64,000 nt of DNA from Symbiodinium natans (GCA_905221605.1 CAJNDS010002298.1:181085-245084); one strand, 5' to 3'. Shown: positions 1 through 11,567, counted from the stretch's first letter. Notes: generated by a model not told the origin, from the letters alone. Made by a program: numbers and translations.

Positions 1-3
1 CCT

Positions 4-213
4 TTATGTGAAAGGGGAAGCCGAGAGGGTTGAGGAGGCTTTGAGCACTCTGGGGACTTTGCGAGGCCTTGTGTGGGTTTTTTTGGCAGCCTTTTGAAGA
101 CTTCGCTTCTCTCGAAGCTTGTTGGCACGGGTCTTCTTGCGGAGTTTCGGGGGAGCAGCTTTGGCCCGGATGAACCGTCGACGCCGGTGTGCTGAAAGCC
201 TTCTGTGCCGCAA
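4..213 (-). CDS. Possible exon end of a very basic protein (hypothetical)
   Basis: A short minus-strand open frame runs to a stop at the left edge. Its product is strongly basic (many Lys and Arg, for example KLRKKTRANKLREKRSLQKA) and ends in a Ser/Thr-rich tail. Such tails occur in nucleolar, histone-like or RNA-binding proteins, but no family is recognisable. The apparent N-terminus is rich in Arg and His and may be intron. It could be a non-coding open frame. Confidence 0.2.
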   Translation of the reverse strand: MRHRRLSAHRRRRFIRAKAAPPKLRKKTRANKLREKRSLQKAAKKTHTRPRKVPRVLKASSTLSASPFT

Positions 214-734
214 CGGCTAATACGGGGATGATTTACTATATATTTCATACGATTTTTATTCTTCGTCTGATTATCAGTGTTACTTTTAGTTGTATTACCC
301 TTTTTCTTGTTATGTGCACATATGGAAGCTGGGGGCCTCCTTGGCTGCGAGGCCGTGCAGGCAGCGAGTCGACACTTGGCTCCGAAGCATCCTGGAAAAA
401 TGGGGCGGACTCACTGGGGCATCCTGAACATGTCTGTGGACATGTCTGGACCTACATGGACCTACAGAGCTGAATCAGGACTCTCAGCTGACTCTCCCTG
501 GGGCTCCCAAGGGCTCTAGGGAGTGACAGGGTGACGCAGTAACGCAGTGACGCAGTGACGGAGTGACAGAAAGACCTGGAGAGCCAGGAGGCAAGGAAGG
601 ACGGTGGAACGTAGGGCGGAAGCGCCTGGTGTGTGAAGCTAGGGGCCACCTTCCGGTGACCTCCCTGCGAGTCACCAAAACCTAAAGCTCCGCATGGATC
701 CACCATCCTACTTTTCACGATGGGCCGTGTGCGT

Positions 735-1190
735 GTGTGTGTACCCCGGTTTCCAGAGATTGAAGGCCTGGCTGGCGGTGTCCCAATCGTCAAGGAAGTG
801 CACCTCAAATAGGGAGGGACACCGACAAGCAAACTCCTTTGAACTCTTCGGGCGGCCTCCATGAGGGCTTCCAGCAACCGTGCGAGCTAGCTGCCAGTGG
901 TCTTCTTGCAACAAAACTGTGAGAGATGTATAGTTCCCATGTACAAGGGACAAGAGTCGCAGGCGGCCGGCTGGATGTGCTTGGTCACAAAGACACACTT
1001 GAAGAACGACAAAGCCGACAGCAGATCCGAAACATGACCCTGTTTCCCACCTCATGTGGATGGAGTCTGCCCTGCCCGCTGTCCAAACACCTCAGGGTGT
1101 GCAGCAGCTTGACATGTTTGACTATATCTGCACCTTTGAAGAGCATCCAATCGAGATCCAACCCCAAAGTCTGAAGTCTCTTACGCACGC
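735..1190 (-). CDS. Candidate exons of an orphan protein
   Basis: Two minus-strand stretches read like protein: about 990-1170 (contains LDWMLFKGADIVKHVKLLHT) and about 735-980 (contains SLFEVHFLDDWDTASQAFNL). The second ends at a plausible GT donor just after the codons for KPG, near 738, where the sequence becomes a CA/TG repeat. The two frames differ, so an intron would be needed between them. No domain is recognised. Function unknown. Confidence 0.25.
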
Positions 1191-1521
1191 ATGGTGCATG
1201 CATCTGCATGTATCTAGAGCTGCTCAAAAAATTCCCACGTGGCCCCGACCTCATTATGTGTTTGAAGAGACCCATACCCTTCAAGCCAAGCCTGAAGGCC
1301 TGAAAACTCCTCGACCGCATCGCAAGCTGAACTGTTTTCAGCGTTCGTAAGTGAAAGGCCCGCCACTTGTATCCTTTGACCTGAGACCTAGGCTTCTCAA
1401 CCTGAATCCCGAATCCAAAAAACACCCGGCCCGACCCATCACCAGAAACGGACTGTCCCAAAACGAAGAAAGAGAAGAAGGCCGCCTTTAAGAACACCTT
1501 GGCATCATTTTCGCTGCCCGC

Positions 1522-1965
1522 TCAGTCTTGTGAATCCTTCCACAGGTGCCCCGGCTCCTCGCCGGCCCCGAGAAGCTCTTCCAGTGCTCGGCACCCCCTG
1601 GGCCTTGTGGCCACAAAGAGCAGGTCATCGCGCAGCGTGGCAGTCCAGGCCCTTCGCCGAGCGACGCCCTGCACCGTGTGCCAGGCCTCCAGGAACGACC
1701 ATTCCTCACGGTCGTGCTCGTGCCTCGCCCATCCGACTAGGACTTCTTTTTCTTGGATCCAGGACGAGCCCATCAATCCATGCGAGCCCCGAGAAGAAAA
1801 CACCTCCCGCGGTTGTGTCAAACCTGCCGGCGCAAAGGCACAGCTCACAATCCGCGGCTCCGGGAAATCCAAACACACCGCGATGCCCGTGGGGTGAGTT
1901 GACAAGAACTCAAAGCCGACGAACTCGTTCTCGGAACAAAAGGGATCATTGCGGAGCTGTCTCAC
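1522..1965 (-). CDS. Hypothetical protein, likely 3' exon
   Basis: A minus-strand open frame of about 147 codons ending in a stop at 1522. It has good protein character throughout: mixed hydrophobic and charged residues, several Trp, and a run of helix-like sequence near the end (ALEELLGAGEEPGHLWKDSQ). The frame's first codon is not a convincing eukaryotic start, so the exon probably begins at a splice acceptor upstream. A separate open frame at 2010-2204 on the same strand carries a hydrophobic stretch (CFFGAFVGFWLGRV) and could be an earlier exon. No family recognised. Confidence 0.4.
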   Translation of the reverse strand: MRQLRNDPFCSENEFVGFEFLSTHPTGIAVCLDFPEPRIVSCAFAPAGLTQPREVFSSRGSHGLMGSSWIQEKEVLVGWARHEHDREEWSFLEAWHTVQGVARRRAWTATLRDDLLFVATRPRGCRALEELLGAGEEPGHLWKDSQD

Positions 1966-2554
1966 AGCCGTCTCCTGGGTGCTTCTTTACGTCGAACATC
2001 AAGGTGCAATCAAGGTATTTCAGTGTATTTCAGGCTTCTGGGCTCTTGCAACTGTGCCGGGTGCCTGCTGGTGATGGCTTTTTCTACAGGATTCATCTGA
2101 AGATTTGATTTATAACCCCTCGGATAATTGATGACCTTTTCGGCCTGAACCCTGCCGAGCCAGAATCCCACAAATGCGCCAAAAAAACATGTAAAGAGAG
2201 GCATAAGCCCTACAGGGAATGTACTGAAACAAAAGGAGGGACCGACAGCATGTTAGGGGTTGTAGGGCTGTTAAACGCTATGGAATGTGCGATTTCGGAC
2301 TTTTGGAGCTGGAGGCTGCAGCAGAAACTGCGATTCCTGACCGCTTTTCTTCAGATCGATGCGCAAATCATCTGCTCCTGACCTACCCCTTACGGTGCCT
2401 AAACTCAGGGTCCAAGCTTGGGAATAGCAAAGAGATCGCGCGAAGAATGGAAAGCCCGGGATGACCCGGAGAAGTACGGATTTGAATCCCCCCCCGCCTA
2501 GAAAACACAACTTTCAGGGGGGCCCTAGTAGTCAGATCCATTCAGATCCTCAGG

Positions 2555-3325
2555 TTACAGTGGGCAGGTTACAGTTTGGGGCAACCAAGTCTCGGTGATC
2601 TTGTACACATTGACAGCGGCATACATGGTTCCCCCCCTTCCAGCTTTAGAGCCGCACGCAACGAGCATGCACCCGCAGGCAAACATCGAGAAGCTCCGTG
2701 CAGAGAAAGTGTGTTGGTACCATCCATCACATGTGAATCTGCCACGTGCGCGACCGCGAGCGGCATCCCAAATGGTGATCTCCAGCTCCTGCCTGCTTCT
2801 CCAAGCTGCTGTCGCTAGCCAACTGTGTGTGCTGGAAACAGCCACCGATCCTAGGTGCACTCTCAGAGTATCCCCTGTCCGTTCTGCGATGCAGCCGGTG
2901 CCCACTGATCCAGGCTTCACAGAGTAGGCTGTTGAGCAAGTCTTGTCCCGGAACGTCTGCCAAACTTGTGGCCTCCCAGCCTGCCTGCAGCTGGTTTGAT
3001 GACCCACCCAAAGTTCGAACCCCGATGTGGTCTGGTGGGCCTGCACCTCCCCGTGCAAGGTGAAGTCGTAGATGGCTGCAGGGTCCAGAATCGCGTCCGC
3101 GTTGCCGAACTTCGATGCATCGAAAAACCGCAGTGCCCGGCCAGTTTCCAATGACACAACAAGGACTCCACGGCCCAGCTGGAGCAGGAGCTCCGAAGGC
3201 CGAAGATATTCAAGCACTGCAGGGGGCACTGCTGGTGGAAGGCCTCGACCGCCTGGCCTCCAAAGGCGAAGCAGCACGCATGTCTCTAGAAGGGACGGCG
3301 CTTGCTCCTCCATATGCTGACTCAT
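2555..3325 (-). CDS. Single-exon WD40-like protein
   Basis: An uninterrupted minus-strand frame of about 255 codons. The open frame extends upstream to 3349, but its first codon is TTG; the first ATG is at about 3325 and a second lies four codons on. The N-terminal part (LLETCVLLRLW, PPAVLEYLRPSELLLQLGRG) reads like an F-box-style or helical adaptor. The C-terminal half has beta-propeller-like repeats: an LEITIWDAARGRARGRF block resembles a WD strand, followed by a cell-surface-like run of small and hydrophobic residues and a final AVNVYKITE strand. I see only one or two WD-like repeats, too few for a full propeller, so it is either divergent or part of a longer spliced gene. Function unknown; a protein-interaction role is the natural inference. 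Confidence 0.6.
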   Translation of the reverse strand: MSQHMEEQAPSLLETCVLLRLWRPGGRGLPPAVPPAVLEYLRPSELLLQLGRGVLVVSLETGRALRFFDASKFGNADAILDPAAIYDFTLHGEVQAHQTTSGFELWVGHQTSCRQAGRPQVWQTFRDKTCSTAYSVKPGSVGTGCIAERTGDTLRVHLGSVAVSSTHSWLATAAWRSRQELEITIWDAARGRARGRFTCDGWYQHTFSARSFSMFACGCMLVACGSKAGRGGTMYAAVNVYKITETWLPQTVTCPL

Positions 3326-3708
3326 TACGTCCTGAGCGCCTGCGCTCAACTCTCAACCTGCTCTGAAGCTGCTATACGGCAAGCACAGCAAGACATGCAG
3401 ATGATCAGACAGGCCTCTACAGTATGCTCTGCGCTTGAACCGCTGGCAGAGAAAGAACACACACACTCACTCACTCATTCACTCACCACGTTTCAATCTG
3501 CAAAGCTACCTGATTGAAAGCCCCATCGACCTTGTCAACCCCCACCTATGGGCTAGACTCGGTTACATTGTTACATGTTAGAGTTCTAAGCATGATGCAG
3601 TGGCTCTTACTGGGCGTGGAACTGCATCTTCTCGTTTCGTTACTGTCGTGTCTTGCGCCATGTTGGGGCGCCTGAACAGCGTCACCTCGTCTCCAGTGAA
3701 ACCGAAGC

Positions 3709-3870
3709 TCAGAACCTTGAGAGAGGCTCTGCAAAAGTCTCAACAAACATGAACTGCTCCACAAGTCCCTCAGATCTCGGCATGACTCCCCACAAAAGAA
3801 CGTTGCCAGGCCCTCCCTGAGACAAGGGACAGAGACGCGGAACTCGGAGATCGAAAGCTGCCCGGACTTG
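3709..3870 (-). CDS. Candidate exon, orphan
   Basis: A minus-strand segment with protein-like sequence (RVPRLCPLSQGGPGNVLLWG then EGLVEQFMFVETFAEPLSRF) ending at a stop at 3709. Upstream in the same frame the sequence loses protein character, suggesting an acceptor near 3870. No domain is recognised. A chance open frame remains possible. Confidence 0.25.
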   Translation of the reverse strand, partial: QVRAAFDLRVPRLCPLSQGGPGNVLLWGVMPRSEGLVEQFMFVETFAEPLSRF

Positions 3871-4519
3871 TCCTCGAGGGGCATGCGAGCTTTCCGGGCT
3901 TCCTCCCCTGAAGGGGGTACATCCTTGTACACAACTTGCCATCTTTAACAGCTGCCTCAAGGGCGAAGTGCACCCAAGAAAAAAGTTGAAATAACACAAC
4001 ACACCCAGCATGTGTAGGCACCCATCCAGGTGACTAACTCCCGCATCACTATCTTGCACACAGCGCCGTTAAAAAAACATGTTCTCCCAAACCCGGGTGC
4101 CTCACAAGCCCTGGTCGCAGCCCTGATGCTTCAGAAATCTCGAAATCTCCCCCAAGGTCCGCTTGCGAAGAAGTGCTTGCAAATAGCTTGCGTGCCAGGC
4201 CTTGTCCAAAACACGAAAAGCTGCACGAACCCCGCCGAACTCGCCGTCGGCCCACCTTCTGACTTCGCAAAGGCTTCAAAGGTGTGTTGCTCCCATGGAG
4301 ATGCCAACAACGCCCACAAGTACAGTTACCACTGAAGCGCGGGGGGGGCTCTGTGTCCACAAGTTTCGTCAACTAGGCAACCAGTCTTTCCAGCGCAGTG
4401 GCATGCAAACGACCTGCAAATATTTTTTGGCTTGAAGAGTGGGGACAGACCCAAATCGAAAAGGGAAAGGTGGAGCGGGAAGGGAAGGGAAAGGGAAGGG
4501 GAGCTGCAGAGTTTTGTTA

Positions 4520-4864
4520 GGAGCTGCAGGAGCCCCTTCTTTTGCGACTTCTCTTGCGGCCAGCGCCACTTCTTGAACTCCACAAGCATGTCGTTGGACT
4601 GGGGATCCTTGGCACGCGATGCCAAAAGTTCTTCGGAGTTCTTAAAGAGCTCCTCAAATCAGGGACAAGAAGGACAACCTCCCAGAATCTCCCGAAGCCC
4701 CCAAATCCCAGGGCTTGCAAAAGATCTAAGTTGACAGAGGCATCCCTATGTGTTCTCTCTCTCGCTTCTTCGGGCTGCGGGTAGCTTTTTGCCAGAGTGG
4801 CGATCTCCGCCAAGGAGATGGATCCACTGAGATCCTGGCTGACCGTTCTCTCTTGCGAGAACAT
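4520..4864 (-). CDS. Two-exon hypothetical helical protein
   Basis: Exon 1 runs from an ATG at 4864 to 4715 (50 codons, ends NLDLLQ). Exon 2 starts at 4652 (ELFKNSEELLAS...) and reads as protein to about 4520, where it becomes an A/G-rich repeat. The two exons lie in different frames. A 62-base intron (4653-4714) that starts GCCC and ends TTTGAG joins them in phase 0 on both sides. The product would be acidic, helical and Lys/Glu-rich (EFKKWRWPQEKSQKK). No family is recognised. The frame stays open past 4520 to 4326, but that part is low-complexity Ser/Pro/Phe. Confidence 0.45.
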
Positions 4865-7143
4865 CAACAAAAAGAACGGTGAGAATGGTGATGCCGCTGA
4901 TAATGATTGATTCAGGACAGCCGCTGTGTAGTCTACTCTTGATGGATGGGTATCCTTTCTTTCTTTCTCGCCTTCCATCTTCCCCACCCCCCTCGTCTTT
5001 CTTTCTCCCTCTGTTGCATCGCACTTGTCATGCTGCCAAAGTCGAGGGAAATACAGTGATCCCGAAGACTGGCACTGGTTCCTTTCTTTGAATGGCCCTT
5101 TATCCCCTCAGGGCCTCGTTGACATTTGTAGGGCAAATGTGAGCGCGGCTTTGGCAAAAGACCATAGATAAAGAAACAAACCCGGGGCGGCGTGGGTCTC
5201 GGACTTAGAAGCAGATCTCACTTTTGCGCATAGGCACCTGAAATGCATGTTCAAGCAGAGTCGGCTCCGCGAGAACAACCCGCTGTTGGAGCGCTTTGCA
5301 AGGTACTCATCCCACAAGTCAGCACAAGTCAGCACGAGTCAGAATGGCATTGAAGAGTTTCTGTGCAAAGTTGTGGAATGCCCTAACTGCGGTGATTGAG
5401 CTTGGCCCCATTCCGGAGGTGCGGTGAAAGCTGGCAGCCGTTGTGGTTGCGACATTTGGTTCCGACTGCGTTGACTGCCTTGAGGACTCTGCAGAACTCC
5501 ATGATGGCCACCGGCCTATTGAACTGACGCTTTCCATTTTTTGTTTGAAATTTTGTCCGGAGGTCCCACTCCGGTGAGACACGAAGGATGTGATCTTGGG
5601 GAGCTGTGGCAATGAGCCTTTTGAGGTCCCAGCTTGGGGGGGGCCGTTACGCGCAAGCGTCCAAACCGGTTCCTGTTGCTGAGGCTTTTGCTATCCGGAG
5701 TCTCTTCCGGTACATGTTGTTCAGTGTTGCAGTGGTGCGCAGTTGCGCGAAGGATGTAGTGGAGCGGCATCAAGGTGTTTCGCCAAGACAGGCCTACCTT
5801 TCATGTTCTGTGCATCAACAACCCAAGGGATGTGTTTATGTCAATCACGGGTAAGAAGAGGTTGCGCGGCAGATTCCGGTCAGCTTGCCAAACACAAACA
5901 CCGCTGTTTGGAGGACAGGGAGCGACAGGGCACCGGTACCCTCTCAAGTGGGGGGGGGGGGGCGGGGGGGCTGCTTTTGGAGATTTTGTAGGCCTTCGTT
6001 GATGGGGCCACCGGGCCGCGGTTTGTAAGGCTCTTTTCATGGGTTCCAAACAGCTTGAACCGTTCCGTTTCGATACATTCTTTTTGGGGTCTTCGTTGGT
6101 ATTTTCTGATTTGTTGATGGGTATCCCCAACAAAGCAAGAAGCCAGAAAGCCTAAACAGCCAGGACAGCCAAGAAGCCGTAGCAGCACAAACAAGCCCTT
6201 GAAACGTAGGACCCGTAAATCCCGTTCAGGCCCGATCCTTGTCGAAGTGCAGCCATGCGCCGGCCACGTCGCCCGCGAATTTTAGCGAGCGGGACGCGGC
6301 CAGAAACTCGTACCTTCGCTTAGTGCGAGTGTACTGCACGATAGGTAGACTGGACACGACTAGGCTTCCATAATGCCTGGGTGCTTCTGCAACCACTGCT
6401 GCTGACAATCTGCGATATGCGTCTGAGCAGCCAGTTGCAGGTGTTGGAGTTGTCTTTGTCCATCGCCTGGGACGTGGGAGCGAAGGCTTCGGTAAGGAGA
6501 ACTACTCTCCTTGCCTCTGACGAGCAAAGCCCGCAAAATTCAGGGACAGCTTTGGATGTTCCACCCTGAGCCCAGAATAGAAACTGAGGTTCCTGAAATC
6601 ATGAAACCAGCCGGCGGTTTGAGGGGACCCGCTCTGCAATGCTGCTTCTGGCTACAATGCCTGAGCAATCTGAGACTGCCATCTGCACAAGAGAACTCAG
6701 CGGGTCCTGGCCCCGGCTTCATGCTCCAAGTTCTCACCCAACGCAGTACGCAGTGGGGGTGACGGAACCCTAGGTGAGACAAAGCTACCCCAAGAAGGCT
6801 TATGCCACATCACAGATCTCCCAACTCCCGACAACATCGACACAGCAAGGAACTCCTGCACCCGAAAGGCCTGTATAAGTCTTTTTAGTTTTGGTGCCCA
6901 GGACAGGAGATGCAAACCTTCCCAACGCCGTGTCTTTACCGTGACGAAGCCGGGGTCCACATCAAACAACGCCCTTCGGATGCCCTAAACGCCCCAAACA
7001 TTGCCATAAGCACTGCCATTGGACCATACTTTCAACGCAATGGCACCTGCCGCCAGGCACGCAGCAGATGGCCATACTTCTCCTCCAGAGCATGCGCGTT
7101 TGTGTGTGAAGAGTGTTGTGAAGTGTGTTGTGAAGTGCTTTGT

Positions 7144-7146
<3 letters not shown>

Positions 7147-7197
<51 letters not shown>

Positions 7198-7199
7198 GC
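7147..7199. repeat. (GA)n microsatellite
   Basis: About 26 GA dinucleotides with one GC interruption near the end. It is bordered on the left by three imperfect copies of a GTGTTGTGAA-type motif (7111-7146), and the same motif recurs just to the right (7233-7250). Confidence 0.95.
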
Positions 7200-7344
7200 A
7201 GAGCGATACATAGATATTGAAATACAGAATATGTGTTGAGTGTTGTGAAGTGTTTTGGGGGGAGGGCGGAGAGGGCCTTCTTTGAGCGCCTCTGGAGAAC
7301 TCTGGGAAGGTTCCAAGCAACCCCCCCCCCCAAAGCGGCTCCTT

Positions 7345-7783
7345 TAACAGCGTCCGTATCTGCGTTGCTGCCTCCTGGGCTGTGCCGTCGGACAACTTCT
7401 CTTTCCAGAAGGCCTTACTCTTAAGCCAAGCTGCTGGGTTCGGTTCGGCCACCAGATAGGCCGGCGGCTTCCAAATGTCCATGAAGAGGAGGTCGTCCAG
7501 CGTGAGGGCCTCAGGATTAGGGTTCCATACTTTTCGGCAAAAGTCTTCAGTGCTTTTTTTGCAAGGCTTCGGTCTGGAGCTCCCTCAAGTTTGAGCCGAC
7601 ACTGCAAAGCTGCTTGAAGTGCGCATCCCGGACTCCTACATCGATGAAAAGCCATGCACCAATTTCAACGCATCCGGCGCCTTCTTCTCCTGCCAATCCA
7701 ACCAGCGTGTGAGCTCGCTTAGCTCCTGCCTGCCATAAGGTCATTCGAGCGCGTTGGGCAAGTCTTGAGCTTCTCCAAAACAT
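7345..7783 (-). CDS. Two-exon orphan protein, 58-base GC-AG intron
   Basis: Exon 1 runs from an ATG at 7783 to 7568 and includes AKRAHTLVGLAGEEGAGCVE and a DVGVRDAHFKQLCSVGSNLR block. Exon 2 starts at 7509 (ALTLDDLLFMDIWKPPAYLV) and runs through a Lys/Trp-rich helical stretch to about 7345 (ATQIRTLLKEPL). The frames differ by one base. A GC-AG intron at 7510-7567 starts GCC, ends CTGAG and is followed by GCC; it restores frame in phase 0. Without it one would have to assume a frameshift in the A7 run at 7554-7560. The 3' end is not resolved, because the sequence enters a G-run near 7320. No domain recognised. Confidence 0.5.
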
Positions 7784-8302
7784 TCCACAACAAGCTCCCC
7801 CAGTCCCTCAAAGCATTCCAAAAACCCCCTCGGAGAAAAGCTCGACGTGCGCACAGTCGGAAACATGGCCAGGCAGACTCTTGGAACTCCACCCCAAGTC
7901 TCAGGCACCTCGGGTTTTCCACACGAAAAACCATGGGGGGGGGGGGGGGGGGAAGGGCCTTAGACGAAGAAGGCCGGCACTCGACCCTTCGAGCAAAGGG
8001 GCCCGTCGTGCAGTGGTTTGGCAGTTGTGCTGCACATGCAAGCACATGCAATGCACGCAGGATTCATTGTGGCTCTGGGCCCCCCAGCTCTTTCTGGAAC
8101 GTCTCAGGTGATAGGCGGTACTTGTTCCGTCGGTCCACCGCCTCTGGATATCACTTTTCGGGCCCAACTCCGAACACTTCCCAAACTGGCCATGCTAGTC
8201 TCAGGGCAGTGGAGCGCAACTTCCTAAAAGCAAGCTGGAGAACGTTCCACTCTCGCAGATTCGTGGGTGTGTCCTGAGAACCGAGATCAGACCCCTACTG
8301 AT

Positions 8303-8925
8303 ATGGTTGGCAGATGTTGGAAGTGTGGCAGCGCTGCAGATGAAAGTCCTCGGTTGCCTCGCTTCGGCATGTCTCCTGACCCTCCCAAGGAGCTGAGGCC
8401 CTTGATGCCCAGCCTTCCACAGCGCATGCGCAGGGCGGATGCCAAACTTCACCTTCCGAAGAGCACGAAAGACGCTTGAGCTTCTTGTGCCGCGATTGGA
8501 GGGGTTTCTCTTGTCGCGAAAAACACAGGAAGGTGCGCACCTTTGATCGTGCTACCAAACAAACTTGAAGAATCTTTTTATTGCGGCAACAAAAACAAGT
8601 TTTGATACGAGCACACTCACATTGCTTTCTACAAGGGGTTGGTCGCTGATCTAGATTTGGAGCAAGCAGCATACAGCAGCACGAGCAACAGCCCCCCCGA
8701 AGGCCTAGGGGGCGAAATCCGGCCTCGGCCCAACGCCGGAAACGCGCCAGCTGGCGGGCGCAGCGGGCGTCGAGCTCTTGGAGGGAGCAGGTGCCTGCAA
8801 CGAGCTGCGCTGATGGGTCCGAAGAAGCAGAGCAAGTCCCGGGAAAACCAGGTTTTCTTGCAGCTGCAAGCTTCCCAAGGTATGCTCAATCAGCTTCTGA
8901 CACTTTCAAAAGCAGGTGCATGAGA
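8303..8925 (+). CDS. Candidate plus-strand exons, orphan
   Basis: Two plus-strand stretches read like protein. The first, 8303-8479, contains ESPRLPRFGMSPDPPKELRP and ends in a Lys-rich tail at a TGA. The second, 8639-8925, contains ALMGPKKQSKSRENQVFLQL and ends in a helical AGA-terminated tail. They are on the opposite strand from most genes here. They may be exons of one gene whose 3' exon is at 9437-9703, but no junction could be checked. No domain recognised. Confidence 0.25.
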
Positions 8926-9436
8926 TCCCGTGTCTTTGAAAACGGCACACATGGAGCCCATCATGCCTAGCAACTGTACACAGGGCCCAGGGAGTCAAGC
9001 TACGGACTTCTGGGGTGAAACCCTTTCGGGCTTGATCTTTTAGCTCCTCGCAGGTCCGGGGGAGCCCCTAAGTTGAAAAGCACTTGGCACTATTGACTGC
9101 CCACATCCGCCCACCCGTTGGCAACGGCTAAAAGGTTTTGATTCCAATATGCAATGAAAGCCCAGTGACCGCAAGAAAGTCGGTTCCATCCTGTCTTGTC
9201 TACGTTCACGTGGCTGTTGCGAAGGGCACGCGCACGAGCCCGCTTCCGATTCATAATTCCTCCGGTGCCTCTGCCTGCAGGCCCCTCCTGTGCATGTTCT
9301 CCCTTGCTCATCGAAGCTTTTCCCGACTGTGAGCTTTTGAGGTGCAAGCGCCCGCAAGCGCGCGAGCGAGCGGTCGAGAGTCCCAATCCTCGAGAGACAG
9401 CTCTCTGCCTCTTCTGCGAGCTTCGAAATCGAAAGG

Positions 9437-9703
9437 ATGCAAGTCGCGATCCTCTCAATTTTCGGGGATCTTTGTCAAACGTGGTCACCGGCCTCGAGGA
9501 TCGGACATGTCGCGGCAAGCTGCTGTTTCTTTGATGTCTTTGACACATTTCTGGGGCCGCAGGGAAAGTTCACTAGAGCGATGTCGAGGGAATTGGTGAT
9601 ATGGGGCACAAAGCTGGACTACTTCAAGACTTCAGTGCCTGATGCACGTCTTCAGCTTGGAATCGAGAACATCGAGTGGATTCGCGAAGAGTACCCGCAA
9701 TGA
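9437..9703 (+). CDS. Probable 3' exon of a plus-strand gene, orphan
   Basis: The segment from about 9565 (after a GCCGCAG acceptor-like site) to the TGA at 9703 has strong protein character: TRAMSRELVIWGTKLDYFKT and then LQLGIENIEWIREEYPQ before the stop. The part upstream of 9560 in the same frame is weaker. The product end looks like the tail of a globular protein; family unknown. It lies tail-to-tail with the minus-strand EF-hand gene, leaving about 30 bases between the two. Confidence 0.4.
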   Translation: MQVAILSIFGDLCQTWSPASRIGHVAASCCFFDVFDTFLGPQGKFTRAMSRELVIWGTKLDYFKTSVPDARLQLGIENIEWIREEYPQ

Positions 9704-9732
9704 GAGCAAGCAAAAAGGAGACTTCTGCGTGC

Positions 9733-10380
9733 CTGCGCCATCCGAATCCAAGGCCTGCCAGAGCAACCGCACGTCGCCCTTCCATCCGAGGTGGCGACAG
9801 ACCTTCCGAAGGGATGGGGAGGAGGCAATGGGGACTCCAGTAAGATGCGCTGGAAAGTGCTGGCCTTGAAGAGCTCGGCTCGCTGCAGGTTCATGGTGCC
9901 TGGTCCAATTGGTGGCCATTGACATCGCGCTGCGACATATTGCTGTGGCATATTGCTGCGCCGGTATGGCCGCTATGCATGCGGCCGTCGACGTCTAGAG
10001 CCCGACGCCAGGCGTGGTAGCCTTCGCACAGGCGCCACAGGCATTTGATGGCGTGTGGATTCGTGTTTTCCTGTGCAAGGTCTGTAGGTGTAGGGCGCTG
10101 GAGTGCATCGGCCCCTTGCATTCCCAAACCGACATCGCCCTTTGTAACACAACGGCACTTCAAAGGGCTTCAAAAAGCACTTCAAAGAGCTTCCGCAGGG
10201 TTTAGGGGGGTTGTTCGGATGCCCTCGCGCATGCCTTCGGCAACATTCATCAGCTCTCCTAAAACCCCCAACTTGTGTAGTCAACCCAGTCAACCCCACG
10301 CCCTTGCTGCCAAGAAGCTGTCACCGAAGTGTCGCTTCACGTATGCCTCCGAGGGAATCTCAGATTTCCGCGAAAGTTTC
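9733..10380 (-). CDS. EF-hand calcium-binding protein in micro-exons (partial)
   Basis: Three exons join with matching phase. Exon 10070-9986 encodes ...CLWRLCEGYHAWRRALDVDG. Exon 9899-9865 is only 35 bases and encodes TMNLQRAELFK. Exon 9802-9733 encodes VCRHLGWKGDVRLLWQALDS then DGAG. Introns 9900-9985 (86 bases) and 9803-9864 (62 bases) both start GC and end AG. The spliced loop DVDGTMNLQRAE has Asp at positions 1 and 3, Leu at 8 and Glu at 12 of an EF-hand loop. A second loop begins DSDGAG and is cut by another GC donor at 9732. The repeated W-x-x-A-L-D-x-D-G layout matches multi-EF-hand proteins I associate with dinoflagellates. A further upstream exon near 10296-10380 (EAYVKRHFGDSFLAARAW) has the matching helix. 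Both ends of the gene are missing. Role: calcium sensing or buffering by inference. Confidence 0.7.
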
Positions 10381-11468
10381 AGAGTTGGGAAATCATGGGA
10401 ATCCAATCTCCAGTTTGGGTGCGTTTAGCAACTTTTTCAGAGCCTCTGGGATTTCGAGGAGGTTCCCAGACTCGCGGGAGACCTTTGAATGGGGTCCTCG
10501 AGTTGTCGTGGTGGTTTACGTGAACGCGGCGCCTTGAAGTCCGACAGTGCTCGTTGACGATTCTTCCTGGAGACTGCTGGGCTTCCCATTTGGAACTCAA
10601 CGGGACAGTGGGCGGTGCGGCGGTGTCATGGTGTACTTGGTGAACATAAGTTGAACACCCACCTCGCCGCCACACGCACACGGTGATCCTCAGACGCCTC
10701 GGCTGGGGACGGTTGGGCACGTGCCTCATCCTTTGATGGAATCACGCCTTCGACACTCACAACTCACAACCATGGACATAAAAGCAGTGTTTCTAGCTTG
10801 TCCACGTCCGTAGCTTGTCCATTCAGGGGTGGGAGTGTGTGTAAACCTGGAACAAGGCTTGAAGCTACAGAATCCCGCGGCCAACACCCAACATGTTTCG
10901 GGCGTAGGATGGTGTAGGGAACATGAAGATCCCGCCCCCTCAGGGCGCCTTCTGCTTTGCCTCACACTTCAAGGCATAGCGTCGGACCTTCACCACATGT
11001 GAGATCTCGAACTTCCAGTGCTGCGCTCGTGCTGCGCTCCACTTACATGGGTTTGTGTGGGGGGCCTCTACAGCTGACTGCGTAAAACCTTGCTTGATCA
11101 GGCCCCAGCACCCTCCATACATCTCTTTGTTGTAAAGCTCTGCTCAAGCCAAGTCTTCGCCTGTTGCGGTAGCGGCCTTGTTTGGGTACTTTCGGCATTC
11201 TGCTACGTCGGAGGCCAAAACATCGAAGATTGTTGAAGATCATGGGTTCTCCAGGCAGCCGGCCTCCTGGTCCAGCCAGAAGAAGTTCCTTCATCTGCAC
11301 ATGAGGGTTCCAAAAAAGTTCGAATAAGCCTGCCACGAAACACGAACAAGTGCTCCGGTCCTCTGGCCCAGCAGGCCCTCGTCGTGTAGGTCCAGAGCTT
11401 CGAAAAGCAACCTCTCGTGGCCTGGCACTCTTGCTCTGTTGCTTTGTTTCACTCTTAAACTCACACGT

Positions 11469-11567
<99 letters not shown>

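Noticed and set aside
7554-7560. A7/T7 homopolymer frameshift in the 7.3-7.8 kb gene
   Set aside because: A 58-base GC-AG intron (7510-7567) that includes the run restores frame in phase 0 and agrees with the other introns, so neither a sequencing error nor programmed frameshifting is needed.
5949-7952. Long G-runs near 5949-5969 and 7934-7952
   Set aside because: These are simple homopolymer-type runs with no associated structure that I could see.
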